This document shows positions 6,587-21,500 of a DNA stretch of 41,410 nt, one piece after another; positions within the stretch are counted from its first letter, which is position 1; every line of letters starts with the position of its first letter. Origin of the DNA: a virus; IMG/VR virus record IMGVR_UViG_3300029309_003192, positions 1 through 41,410 of that record, one strand, 5' to 3'. The notes below the pieces were generated by a model. That model was not told where the DNA came from. It was given only the letters and a program-made list of their open reading frames with translations, and did not search any database. The translations under genes were made by a program, and so were the position numbers.

Positions 6587-9500
6587 TCACTCCCCACTAT
6601 GGTCCCCTGTATTATAAGATGCATCCCCTTTGCTACCTTTTGGATGTAGCGTCTGGCTGTGTCTAGGCTGAACACTGTAATCACCCTCATCATCATCTAT
6701 AGAACGACGACTTGCGTCGGCTCGGAAGTGTTCAAGAGTGTTCTCTGACATGACCATTCTAGCAACTGGGCTGGTAATATCTGATTTGTCGTAACCTGTG
6801 ACATCGACACCGGTTATCTTCGGCCCTTGACTGTCTGGAACAGTAATGCTACTGGTCGGGTTTACAGTGTAAACAGGTGCGTAAGGTGGGCTACTTGGAG
6901 TGCCTGTTCTGGCACCCGGTACATCACTTGTAAACATACCATACTTACCACCAGCAGTTGCCCTGTAAAAATTCGAGTTTTCTTGAGGGCTACTACCTTT
7001 CAGTGCTACATAAGACCTAAACATCTGACTGTGCTTGAAGTCAAGCCCAAATGCAGGTCTATACAAAAACTGTATATTACTATCAGAATGGTTTAAATTT
7101 TCCTTTAGTGGATGCTGATGGTCACTATCTTGGTAAGGGTTAGATGATGATGTAACCCCATCTTTACCCCAACCTGTGACATCTAAGTTACCGGCGTGTT
7201 TACTCCAATCTATTACATAAGTACCGCCAAGCGGCCACATAGCATGTGCATCTGAGTGTTTAACGACACCAGTGACAGGAGCAGAACTCCAATCAAGGGC
7301 AGTCATATCTAGGTCTTTGAGAGTACGGCTTCCGAAGTTGTAAGCGCCTCTAATGTTAGTTCTCTGTCCTACTTCTCTATCAGTGTGCAGACTGTGGGCT
7401 TCTGTTGACATAACGATGTATTCTCTACTTACACCGTCGTTTAGTTCAGCAATAGTATCTACATCTAACCCTAATCTTACATCATCTCTCGAAACAGGCT
7501 CGGCACCTCTAGTGTCTGCGTTGACAGTTTCGATAGCCTCACCAACATGTGCACTAGGCTTGAGTAACCCGTCATCGGAATCTAAGTCTACTCTATCGCT
7601 AATGCCTCTTTCGATTTCACCAGCCTGCAATGTCTCGTTGCTTGGTCTAACCAAACCTTGTCCGTAGACAGGTTCGGCTGTGTTACTTGACAATACAAGT
7701 CCAGTAGCGTCATGATTTTCGCTGACAGCCATAAGTAGACTCTCGTTGAAAACTGTAGGCCATCTACAACCTCTACCATCTCCTCGGTCACCGACTCTCA
7801 ACATACTTGCTGGGTTAAACCAATCAACTACTCCCATGTTAGTAGCATCGTTGTTCACTGTATTTGCATTACCACTCTGTCTATCACTACCATCTCCTCC
7901 GAATAGATTAGTAGCAGAAGGTCTGTGCGTTACATTGGTATCTTTGTAAGCATCTTCTGGGTCCCAAGACGGTCTAAGTCCGAACCCTCTTACAGGGAAA
8001 CGCCTAACATCTTCGCCACGGGTATTACCCCACCAATCAACCATGTAATGTCTATGTGCTCTGGCTAACTCGGCTATACCTTGTCCAGCCTCATCGTTAG
8101 GGAAAAGGCGGGTCACAGTAGATGCGTTTCTTACTGTTCTGACTGGACAGCCAAATGATGCTGTCATCCTCCTTCCGTCACTATATCTAACTTGGCGACC
8201 AATCTGGTCTTGACCGAGTAAACTAGAAACTTGAGTTAACCTTTCAAGTATACCTATGTTGATAGATGCTAGCGCTTCATCTTGCCCATTACCTAGACCA
8301 AAGTATCGCCAATCACCTGCATCTTGTTGTATGAAAGGACCATTGTAATAACCTAACATTGCGTTACTACTAGATACTTCTAGCCAACCACGGATGTATG
8401 GAGACCATCTTGGTCTGTTGTACAGTTGCCTAACTGCCATTCTATAACCAAAGCACCTATTTCTGTCATTAGGTAAAGAGAGAGTCGCAACTCCAGTTGA
8501 GTCTTGATATGTTTCACAGTCCATACCAAAAGTATCACTGCCCCATCCCATAACAGAATGACCATACGAATCTAATCGACTAACACCGCCTCCTCCACGA
8601 GAGCCGCCCGGCCAGAACCCAAAGAAGTTGTATTTGTCTGAGCCCACAGTTCCTCCTTGATGATTTAGAGTTCCAGAACCATCGGTAAGTGCATCAATTT
8701 GTGCGGCAGTTTTGGCTACTCCGTTATGTGACAACGCAGTTCCGGCGTTGTTGTCATGGTCATGAGGGGGTACTACTGTCTTCATACCAAATGCAAAAGG
8801 CCCTTTACTGGCTACATAATTGAAATCGTGGTAATGTATTGTTTCAAAGTGTTCTGGAACATGGTTGTATGGCTTTCGGTCAACGGGTGTATCAGCAGTT
8901 CCAGCCTTGGTGTATATATTTCTCGAAGCGTCGTCACTATACCAAGTAAATGGTCTGCCTAAATTAGGATGCCACATGCACAAAAAAGCATCTGCTGGAT
9001 GCAATGAATTAGTGTCTCTACTTCCGTTAGCAAATTGTGGCAAGTTCCTAGTCATCGTACTTGTATCAGAGTCGAGATAGAGTGTTGATGCACTACCGTT
9101 ATCGTACGGTCTAGTCAACCTAAGCACTGTTCCTGCTGCAATGTTAGACCAAAAGGAAGCATCTGCCACAACATCGTCAAAACCAACCGTTCTACCATGC
9201 GTTCCAGCCACTCCAAGCGGGCCGAATATATTTCTATAACTAGCAGTGTACCTTACTCCATCTTTAGTATATTCTAATCTTTCACCATAGTAAGGAAACG
9301 CTGGAAATAAATCAGAACTATCTGCAATGGTTATTGCACCACCAGTGCTTGTTCCGCCAGAACTACTTGCGTTATTTACCACACAAGTAGGAGACAGGCT
9401 TCTAATTCTTTTGTGAACTTCATATATATCTAAAAATGATGTTGGGTAACCCGCAAGTGTTATCTGAGCACCTACTGCACCATAGTTTGCTCTGCACAAC

Positions 9501-12500
9501 TCATAATAATTATCTGGTTTATACCATTCTAAATGTTTGAATTTACTAGCACCTGTTGCTAAAGCACCGTCTTTATGAAGAACGCTCCACCAAGGTATGG
9601 TCAAAGTTCTACCCGGTGTTGAACTTACAAACATGCCCGGTCTGTAAGGTAGACTTCTGCGGGTAAAAGCAGGACTGATAGACTCTTGAACGCCGAGAGG
9701 ATTGTAAAGAGCGAGAGGTGGTAAACTAGCAAATTGACTACCGGGGTCGGGGTCAACATCTAATATAACTTCGTTTAGTATAACTTCGCAACCTCTCACA
9801 TCAGCCATCATAGCCTCGGCTAAGATAAGTGCATAAGCGCCTCTAGTGTTGACATTCTTTTCTATGGCAATCACTGTGTTAACTTGCTGACCTGTTAGTT
9901 CAGTTACTTTTGCACCAGCCTCGCTAGGTGCTTTTATAGGGTCACTGTGATTTTGATGAAAACCTTGTAACTGTTGTTTAAACACATTCGGCTGAATAAT
10001 AATCTGATATGAGCCGACCTCTAACGGGTCTGGGAAATGATTGTTCATGGTGTATGTAGCGGCTGCTTCTAAGACAAGTGTGTGTCCACCTGCTGCGTTA
10101 ACATCACCAGCGTTTGAACCCACACTGGCTGCTATACCGTATCCTTCGTGCTTTAGTTTGGTCTCAATTAATAATGTAAATGCACCACCGTGTATGTCAC
10201 TAGGACCATAAGCAGCACTTGCTGTAGAAAACCAAACCGTTGGGTCTCTGCCAAAACCATCTGATGCGACAGTATCACCGTCTAATTCTAATCTACTCGT
10301 TTCAATTGTCCCGATAAGCGACTGTTCAAAGAGAGATTGATTAGAACTCTTACATGCTTGATGTAAATCATACATTCTTTGATACACCGGATGTGCATAA
10401 TGACCGGGCATCAGAGCCATAGTAGGAGTAACATAGTGATGGCCCATTCTCGGTATGGGCATAGGTGTCATGACCGGGGCAGTAATATGTTGACTGGGCA
10501 CAGAATTGGCAGCAAACGCACCTGTGTTTGCAGGTAATGAATTGTACATGCTAAACCAGTCTATCTTTTTCATATCTGGACTTGCACCACTATACTCACT
10601 GTGGTCACGCAGACGCTTAGATGCAAACATTCTGGTTGTCCCGGCAGGTATATAGTAAGAAGGTACAACTTTGAGATTTGTTTTTCCAATCATAAACGCT
10701 TCAAATTCAGGTGATACAACTACATTAGTGAATTTTTTTGTGCCTGTATTTGTATAAGATGCGATTACCCCTTTGTCTGTAGTAGGGTCATAAACTCTTA
10801 AGAAATACCTATCCCCACTTACCTGACTAGTATCTTTCCAAATATTAGAAATAGGGGTACTATCAACATAAATTTCGTTGTTTGTTTTGTCATAGTCGTC
10901 AAAGTTTAATTCTTGTAAATCGTGTCGATGTGTCATAGTAGTTCCCATTCTAGTTACATGGAAGTATAATGACCTATCATGCGGCTCAAACGCAGATTTG
11001 AGTGGGTTACTATCAGTATGCTCGGTCCATTTACCTAGTTCTGAATCAGGGAAATTAGAATCTTGAGACAGGTGTTCCCATCCGTTGTTTTCCCATGTTG
11101 GCCAAACTCTTGGGCTAATGTGTTCGTGCTCAAACATCTCTCTAATCTCAGTAATATTTTGTGCAGGGTGTTGTAAGCCGCCAGAGCCAACGGTTTCGTT
11201 TTGATATGCTTGTATTCTATCAAAGCCTGACCTGATTACTATATTGCCGGGTACTTCATCTGGTTCTGGTAACCTTATTCTTAAGTTAGGGTTAACTCCG
11301 GCGCCCGCTAAGGCAGGGGCTAAGCCTTCTATTTCTCTGTCACTAATGTGCCTGAAATCCATAATTACTGTGCCAAATGGCGAACCACCTTCGATTCTAT
11401 GTTCTTGTCCGGTGTCATCTATTACATTAAGACTAATGAATTGCTTATGTTCGTTGGGTATCATCAAAGCATTTCTTACTTCTATCGGGTGTTGTTCTGC
11501 TAGTTGAGGATGTCCTAATTCTTGTGCTTGTATAATAGGGAACATCGCAGCGTTAGTAGTTTCAAAACTAAACCTAACATTACCGAGTATTTTCTCTCCT
11601 ACTGTCTTATACGCATTTGAAGAATCTTTGCGCTTTGTCCAAGGTACCATACCTAATCCACGAGCGTTCAACGCTGGCATGGTCAGACTACCACCATCCA
11701 TACGCTTCCAAACTACATGTTCTGGCAAAAAATTTCTGGCAGCGCTTCTTTTAGCATAAAAACCAAACAAACCAGTCCTACCTTGGTTAACACTTGATGA
11801 TAGATAGTGCTTTTTGCCAGTAATACCTATACACTCTGTTGCATAATCAGATTGATTTTCGTGTATGGAGTTACTTACTACTACACTTTCGTCCCAAAAC
11901 AAATCACCTGTTGGGTATCTACAGGCATTGGCTCTAACCATGTCACCACTTTGTATGGTTCGATGCCACTGAGCATCGCTTGGTAGATTATTACCACTAG
12001 GGTAATCGTCAGCAGTAGTTGGCCTAAATTGATTTTTGTGTATCTGAACCTCTACATGAGGACCAGCAGTAGCAGGTCCGACATACCGGTCTTTGTTATG
12101 AACAAGTAGAGTAGAAAATGCTATAGTACCTGCTTTGGTTATGCTAGATTCTTGACTGGCTAACAACATGTCACCGGTACAGGTGACTCCGTCGATATCA
12201 GCCTTTGCTATCAAAGGTAATTCACTTTCATGACTAACAACAATTAGGTGCCTGCTCGACAATCCGGTGACGCATGTATCACCCGCAAAAGTAGTAGTAG
12301 CACCTTCTGAATTAGTGACTACAGGAGCAGAATCTGCCAAGCATGTTTCAGCAGCCCCATAAGGATTGAATCCTAAAAACGGATGCCATGCGCCCAAACC
12401 AGCAGCATAAGTATTGCTACCCAAGTCTAAAGAATTCAGATAGGAATATCTTTCACCATGCCAACCTATTGCTCCTACTGGTCTAGTTCTATCTACAGCA

Positions 12501-15500
12501 TCCACAAACCCACTATAATGCACTTGACACATATGGTCCTTTGAAGTGTTCTTTGAGTCGTTATTGTGTCTATGTGTCCCTGCCTTAGTCCAAATGTAAA
12601 CTTCGTAAACAGTGCTGTCGCTAAAACTAAACGCACTACTGTCATGAGGATTAATTAAGTTAGTAGAGCCGCCATCAGGACTTTTACCTAATGTTAGTGT
12701 AAGATTTGGTGCAGAGTAAGATGTAGATACATATGGTGCATAATGAGCGTCTGTTCCGTCACTTACTCTCACCCATCCATACTCTGGTAAAGTCGTTAGG
12801 CTACCACTAACCGTTAAACTAGCAGGAGTTCCACTGTTTTCTTCTGAATATGCAACGATTGAAGTTTTAACCCAACCATATCTGTCTTGCTTGTGAGCAT
12901 TCTGCATTGATGGCATGAATGTTCCACCCATTGCTTTCAACGGGTCTTGTCCGGGGAATGTGTTGATTGAAGCGCTAATTATTGTAGCCAACTCTTCTGC
13001 GTTTTGCACCCTAGTTGCGTCAACAACTACGACATTGTCATGAACCTCTTGATTAGTTGGAGTGCCTCCGTAGTAGCCTAAGTAAGCCTTTGCTAACAAA
13101 CCACATGGCCTAAAAGCAGAAGTGTTATGTTCGGCATTATTACCGACATTCAATCTACCAGTTGTCGGATGTGTTGGATTTTTACTTACATGGTTATCGA
13201 GGAAATGTCCACCCGGATGGTAGCCGCCATCCATGTGCCAAACAGCAGCAGACTTTCTAGTCTGTAAGAAATTAGAACCGCCTATGGTATTAGCAGCACC
13301 ACCTGCGATTGCTACAGGAACATGATTAAACGGATGGTAATGTTTGGGAAGGTTGGCTGTTGTAGCGACGCTTCCCTCATAGTAAAATGCTTTATCAAAG
13401 GTTTGGTTGTAGTTTTTAGTAGCACTAGCGTCTTCTGATGGGAATCCTTTGGTAGGCTGCCAGTTCATAACATAGTTAAATGCTTTAAGATTGTTCTTTT
13501 GGAAAAAGGTAGTCATAGGCAAGTGAGCCTCGGCGCTACCTCTGTTGAAACCACTGTGTTCAGTTTGGTCACCATTGGCTAATTGATTTGGTAAAAATGT
13601 ATCTTTAGTTGCATCGCCATTGAAGTGTATGGGGACTGCACTGTAACCGTTACCCAGTGTAACTATACGGGAGCCTTGTGGTTCATGCGCTGCTGTATTG
13701 TGAGGGAAAGCCTGACCGGGGCCAAATATCATGTAAGTAGTATGATGGGTGTTGCTTCCAGTCGGGCTATATCTAGCATGCGGTTGAGCAAATCTCAACA
13801 CTATTGGGCTGGGAATGTTAACACTTACACTGTTAGTGCCGTCAGTATAATCTATACCTGTGACTTTACTGTTAGCATTTTTAGCCATGTCAAAAGTAAG
13901 TATAGCGTCTTGATTAAAGAATGGTGGATTGTTTTGACCTTTGTGTTGGTCAAGATAAGGTGTGCCGGGGAACATGGCCAGCATAGCATTGGTATCTAAC
14001 AGTGCGTAAGAACCAGCCACCTCGCCTATGTTCTGCATACCGGCGCTACCTGTTGGACCAGAAGAGTATGGATGTGTGTAGAATTCACTGTAATCGTTTT
14101 GTGTTCCGTCGTTAATATCTACGACAGCGCCGCTAAATCCACCGCCGAAGTATAACGGCACCCAATGGTCAGGGCTGTCTCGACCTCCACGGAAGAATAG
14201 GAACGGGCTAGATTGTTTACTACCTGCTCTTCTTATACCATCTGTTTTGATGGCATCGTATGTGTTGGCGTAACCCTTGAACACTATGTCATTGGCAGAT
14301 GGTGTGGACCAGTTAGAAGAACTAGCATTACCTACATAGATGACTCTGGTAACGCTATTTGCACCGGGCTCACTTCTTACTGTAGCATATTTGTCAGAAC
14401 TGTATCTAATCAAGAAAGGTTGGCCCCAACTATTAGCGTTGTTAGATGCAAGTTTACCGAACAAGGCCCATGTCTGGCCGCCTGCGACATCTATGTTTGT
14501 AGTTCCGCTTGCAGCACTTATCAGTGCAGAAGGCGAATCAACCCTAGGTATAATTCTGTCACCTGCTACATCAATGAAGTTTTCACCTCGTAGATTTCTT
14601 TGCCATGTAGTAGTGTCGACAATGTTATTCTGACTGTCCACCAAGACAGGAGTGGCTGTGTTGGCATTAGCACCTCTATATTTAGTGGTAATCTGTAGTA
14701 AGGTCTCAGGTATGTAACCGACATCTAATCGAGTGCCACTATCTATTTCGCCTGTGCTAAGACCTCCTGTGTGTTTGCTAGTTACCGTAGCATCTGTTGA
14801 AGCACCGTCTAACAATCCAAAGTCTTTAGTTCGCTTTGCCTCGAACAATTTACTCAAAGATGTTTTTTTGTCTGCTCTTGATTTTATTCTAATAGCAGTA
14901 GGACTAACGCCCCACTCTCCTAATGTCTTACCGTCAGGAGCAAACATGTGCGTGCAATCAAAACTCGTTGCGCCTATGTCGTCCAATCCAGCATCTGGCA
15001 TATTGATAGCGTGTTCTACAGCAGCAGCAATTACCTCATCCGTCAACAGACAAGTGAAATTTATCCTTGGGCTCAATATCAGCCCCGGTCCACCATCTAC
15101 GATTTCTGTAGTGTTAGTGACTCCGTAAAAGAAGTGCTTGTTAGATGCACCTCCCGACTTACCAAAATGAGAACGACTAGTGTAGAATGTAGTCATACCT
15201 TGGTCGCCACTAGTTCCTGCATCATCACTTAGTTGTAACATACCTGATTCTGGGAAACCAAGATAACCTAGTATATCTGGGTGAGAAAAAGAGCCTCCGT
15301 TGTCATACGGGCTAGTTAAAACAACTTCTAATGTTGTTCCGTTAAGAGTCGCAGTTACATGTATACCTACATGTGGGCTTGGATAATTGTTCCACAAATT
15401 ACCTTTGTAAGACTGCAAAGTGCCCCCAGTCAATTCGCCACAAACTTCTCCTTGGCCTACTACATGCTTTCCTATAGTAAAGCCACCTTGCGCTACATCT

Positions 15501-18500
15501 CTATCGTCAAAATGAATGATAACTTCTTCATCCAATGTAGGCGGTAAATATGTGTTATCATTAGCAAATGATTGTCCGAACTGTCTGTAGACCATCCGTA
15601 TGGTATGGTTGTTGCCTCGGTGGTCAACAAATCTAAATCCGTAAAGTGGAGTCTTACCTATGTTTTGTTTTTTCATGTCATCTTTAGGTATATAGCCACC
15701 AGTGTTATTTACGGTGAACTCAGACATGGGCCTTCCTTCGACAGAAGAGGAGCCATATTTCGACCTGAATACCGCTTGAGTGCCATCATTATCAAAGCCC
15801 CACCTACTCACATCAGGTGCCCATCCGGGTATACCTGCCTGTGTCAATCCACCAAAGTTTATTCTAGCCTTTGCTCGACTACCAACTCTCAATCCTTCGA
15901 CTAGGGTTGAGGCAGGGCTTTTGGTTTCAAAGGACTCGTTGAGCAATGTGTTTGCGTTTCTACCACTAACCATCTCTACATTAGCGACAGTCAAAGCGTC
16001 TCCGCTGTCAGCATTATCTGGTCCTAAATTTAAATTGTTGAAAAACGGGTCAGCAGGATTTTCTGGCGGTAGATGCTCTTTCAATGTTGTAATAGGAGCA
16101 AACGGTCTACCAAACCTGTTGATAGGCATAGGTGCAGGGTGCATATTTTCTCCAGTTATCTCGTCCGGTTGACACCAATAGTTTCTGAACCTACCACCGT
16201 GACCTATCAAAAACTGAGGCTTGTATGGACTTTGTGCCTTACTACTATCTAACCAAGCGCAGAAGTTCCGACCAGCAGCCCCCGGTATAGTAGAGTGGAT
16301 GACGACAGAAAACCCTTTTTTGTTATTAGAATCTAATACAACCCTACCTAAATGAGCCCTGACATAACCCATATGGCTACCCCTGTCGTGACTAGAAAAT
16401 GCTTTTTCTACATCCCAAAACGGTGCCGGGTCATGTGTAGACGCTGTTGCAGCAAAGTCAGCGTGTAGGTGTGTGGCTGCTGGGTCGATGTTAGTGCTGT
16501 ATGCGTTAGATTTAGGCCCAGCGCTTGTCAAATCAAAACGAGCGCTTTCTCCCAGATATTGGTCATTTGGTCTACGGGCGTGTGTTTTGCCATTCTTGGC
16601 ACCGGCTTGATTGATGAGCCTAACTACTTCTATAGCAGCAGATTCGATATTAGTTACTCCTTCTTTTAACGACACCTCGCCTAAGTCCACAGTCAGCCTT
16701 CTTACGAAATCCATTTGAGTCCAATGGTCTAAATTGTTTAAGCGAGAATCGGTTAATGTGAGTTGCTTTGACCTTATACCTTTCATAGCCAAAAATACAG
16801 GTATGACTCTAGTGCCGTCAGGAGTATCAAAGAATGTAGAAGACTCTCTAGTAGTTGAGTCAATCACTTGATGTTCCAGAAGAGCGCTATCCGGTAGCGC
16901 CACGGCAGGGTTAGTTCTATCACTGTAGCCTTTACTGATTGTATCAAGTCCACCTACATTGTGTTCTGATATACCCCCAGTAACGCTTTCATTATGTGTT
17001 GAAGCATGAGCGTAACTCGACTCTATAAAGTCGGATTTAGTAGTAGTGTTCATTCTCTTATTTTGACTAGGAAACCCAGCAGCAACATCTAACTGTGTGC
17101 CTGAATCAGTAACATCATTTTTGACAACTCCTGTTTTGTTAGTATCCTCTTCACTAATTCTAGCAGCGGCGGGACTTGATTGAACTTGCATGTGCAAGTC
17201 TTGGAATGCAATAAATTCTCTATCACCTTTAACATCGTATAATAATATTCTAACAAAATCATCTGTGCATTGATAGGGGTCTAAATAAGCGACAACAGGT
17301 GCAGTGGTCGTCGCTGCAAACAATTCAGCACAATTCAATTCAATTGTTTTGTTAATATGTTGGACTAGATTCTTAGCCGTTTCTATACAACTGTCTCCGA
17401 TAAGGAAATTTTCTATAGGCACGCTATCTCTTGGATTACCGTTTGCTCCAGCCATCCCGCCGTTGAATCCTGTCCATACCTCACCTTCGTTTAATGTTCC
17501 TCGACTTTTACAAAACAAACCTTCTACTGCATAAGGATTAGTGTAATGCATATTCATCCATACTGTATCACCTTGTCTTAACCCGCCAACACAATAAGGA
17601 TGAGACCAAGCCCTGTTGAGAAATGTTTCTTTTACTTTAGGCCAAGTGCTAGCAGAAGTAGCGTGTAAATCTTCTACAAATATTTCAGCGCCCACTGCTG
17701 GAGTAAACCCGCTATCAGGGCTTACGATAGTAAGCACATTACCTACTCTGTTATCATAAAACCCACGATTAATTACACCACTTGAATTTATAAATACAAC
17801 TCTATATTTGTAGTCAGAATCAGGAGAACTGATTGGAAACAAACTAGCATCATCTAGCGTAAGAGAGGTGGCGGGGCTACCTGTCACTGAGGTAACCTTT
17901 GCTCGTGGCCTCTTGCTAACAATCTTAGGCAGATGAGGATTAGTTGTTGGACCCGCTCTAAGTTCAATGGCACTAACATATTGTCTGAGTCCATAGTCTA
18001 CATTACCACCTTGTGTCATTACGCTAGACCTATCAAAGTAGAATGAACGGCGCCCTTCATATCCCGCACTAATCAAACTTGGATTGTCAGCAATACTGTT
18101 GTAATTCATATCTTGGTAGCCGGGCGCAGGCGTAAGATGTGCACCTACAGTTAAATCACGAAAGAAGTTTTCACTGGCTATGAAGTCATCACCATGGGCA
18201 CCTGCAACTTCTAAATAGTGGTTAGTTGTATTTCGAGCATCATAAATTACCCACTCGCCGTTAGGTAAGAAAGCCCTGCGGTATCTAGCACCGCCAGTAA
18301 TACCGGCTACATCAACGGCTGGAGCAGTAGGTATAGGGAATATATTAGCATCTTCGACATATATTTTGTGGTCGCTAGTAGTATATGGTCTGGTAACTTT
18401 TGTGCCACTTCTATGATTATCTCTTTGAACCGTATATGAAAAAGGGCCAAATATTTCAGGGTCCTGTGGAAACACTGCTTCTGCTCTTCTGCCTACCGGA

Positions 18501-21500
18501 TTAGGGTTCCAAGAATGTGCAGTATGCGTAGCGTCAATGTGTAGTTTCATACTGTTATCAGGACCGGGGAATATACTTTCTTCTGGGTTATCAAAGAAAA
18601 AGTCTTCAAACAGTGGTATCTCTACCAGCGCTCTAGTGCTTGCATATTGACTACCTAATTGATAATCGTGTTGAACTGTGTCTAATGTTTGAAACAACCT
18701 ATCGTTGATAGTAGTCCCGTCATTACACATTGACTCTTCACTAAACTTATCGTCAACATGTAAAACACTACCTTTAGCAATTCCAGTAGAGGTAATCCAG
18801 TCAGCAAGACTCGCTGCCTCGCTACCGTCTGCTAGAACAAATTTACCTGAACCTTGATGAGTTGACCCACTAGCGAAAGTAAATACATCGCCGGATTTGC
18901 TAGTATATTCTGCACTAGCAAATTGTTTCTGTTCCCCTTGATTAACAGCGAGTTCTAAATATATTTTACCTGATGCAGGGAAGCAGTATGTTCCCCATGA
19001 CTGTAAATCAGTAGCCTTGTTGTTGAGAGGTAACACCGTAACAGTTGTAGAACTAGTTGCACTAACAACTGCTTGGCAGTCTCTACGAGTATTCCAAGCA
19101 AGTCGTGTAAGGGGTGCCGGGTCCCAAGTCTCTTTTGTGTTGACTGCTCCTTGACCACCGCCACCAAGCATCATTGTTACCACTGGCGCACCCGGCATGA
19201 TTTCTTTGACGATGTGAGAATCTGGGCTGGCTGAACCCTTTACATTCACTGTCGATGATGCTATATCGCTCAATAGTCCGTGTGCTCTTAGTGCCATGTT
19301 ACCGTCATTATCACTGCCAAACGATAACACTCTAGCCCTTGACATAAGATGTTCTATGCTTACAACATTGCTTATACCGCCGTCTATCACTGCCTTTGAC
19401 AACTGAGCAAAGCGAGCCCTATCAGTAGGTTGTAAAACCAAACTAGTCGTGTTGTTTTGTGATTTGTGTTCGATTATGTCAAAATACTCATGGACCAATG
19501 TGCTTTGATTAGTGCTACCTCTACCCGCTGATTGTGGTTCAATAAACAATTCATCATCATCTACAACAGCGGCAATGGTGCCTGCCCCAATAGTAATACT
19601 GTTACTAGTGACAGCAGTAACTGTTCCTAAACGCTTACCGTCTGCCTTGAAGATTATATTGCCTACTGCGACTAATTGATTGGCTGTTCCACCATCAACA
19701 GTCATAGCACCACTAGTAGAAGCAGAATAACCTCCTACATTATTGATGAATAAACCTACTCTGCCTCTTCTTCCGTTACTTGGATTTCTAAATCTTACAC
19801 CAGCAACTTCTGAAAAGTCTTTAGATTTTATCAAATTGCTTTTTACTAAAACTCTGTGAAAATTAGAAGACCTAGATGCCAACTCTGTTCTCGCCACTTT
19901 AATTGCTTGAGGTATAGTTTGAGGTGAATCTGTGCTTACTCTAGGTAAATAGTTAGTCGGGCACATGCTCAAATCTAACTGGTCATCACCTACATTGCCT
20001 TCCGAGTCTTCGCCTTCCAAATCACCGTCAGTAAAACCAAACATATCTGGAGTATCAAATGTTATCATTCCTCCGGGCGCTACTATACCCAGCGGTCTAT
20101 TTGCCATACCGTCTCTTATCAAATCGATTATACGAGTTGAGCCTGTGACTATGGTGCTTACATCAGGTAAGGTTTTACTTACTAACAACTTAGGAGAGTT
20201 GTCTGCAAACTTTACAATTGCGTCACTCAAAGCAGCACTGTTAAAACTACTATTGTTTGGTGTAGCAGAGAAGACTATAGTCTTAGCAGAATGATTTATT
20301 TTAGCAGTTTGATTTGTAGCAGATGTAAACGGACTATGCCCTTCTATAGAAATTCTTTGAGCAGGTATGACCATACCATCTTCACCAAACGCTTTGACAC
20401 TTTGAAGAGTCAGTGTAGCGGTAGATATGTTGGCTGTCAACCTAGATGTTGCTCTTACATCAAAATGTTCACCTGTTCTATCTACAGCGTTATAATGAAT
20501 TTGCACAAACGGCGCATAATCGTATGTTTCTAATTCTGGCAATATCAAAGTCGCAATTCTACTTTCTATAGAAGGTATTACTGACTTGATGTTGCTACTC
20601 GAATCTGTAGATGAAATAGACTTTAGTAAAAACGGCGTTGTATCAAATTCTGGACCGCCTAAAGCCAACAGGCCTCTTTGTGTATCATCAATGTCTGCCA
20701 TGCCATTCTCTACCAACACAGAAACTCTTGAAGACGATACTATGTCCTTTAGTGCTACTGGACCATGTTCGTCAAAACTAGATATAACTGAATTCACGGG
20801 TATAATATCTTTGATACTACCATATTGTGATACAAATGTAGCGTTTACCACATCGCTACCTGCATCTAGTTTCTTTTCTACCGTGTGAGATTCAGTCGGA
20901 GGAAGAACACCCATGAACGGGTGACTTGAAACATGATTGAGTATGTGCCTTCCTGTGTGCCCAATCAAGAAGTCTTGTCCCATGTTAGTAGCACTTGCTG
21001 AGAACTGATTGAACTCATGAGAGTCTATGGCCATGCTCAGAGAAAACACTATTCCGTGATTTTCAAAGTCACTTTCGTCTATAACTACCTGACCTTGTCT
21101 TTGAGAAAATTGTGTGCCACTGCCCTGTGGTTGAAACACATTACCGTTACCAGCGTCTACAATACAATCTCCGGTGATAACGACGAACTCACCGGCATCA
21201 TGATTCATCAACAGTCCTCTTTCGCCGTTGGTTGGATTAGCCGAAAAATCTAGGTGAATAGACGATACTTTTATTTCTCCATTAGTTGGGTTTATAGAAT
21301 GAAGCCTTACTCTTTCAGGTGCTTTGTTTGTTGGTTTACCAGTTTTCTCGTCATAACCAAGAGGGTTGATAAGTAAGTTATATGGCACTTTGATTATTTC
21401 TCTGTTAGTAACAGAGGTAGCGCTGTAAACTTTAACGGAATAACTACCAGCACTATAAGGTGCTATTTGAAAACTTTGAAAAGCATCTCCGCTACCACCT

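Noticed and set aside
13625-14633. Rightward frames of 97-126 codons inside the giant leftward gene
   Set aside because: They lie antisense to a well-supported coding frame, have no ribosome sites or known motifs, and their composition is that of a reverse-strand shadow.
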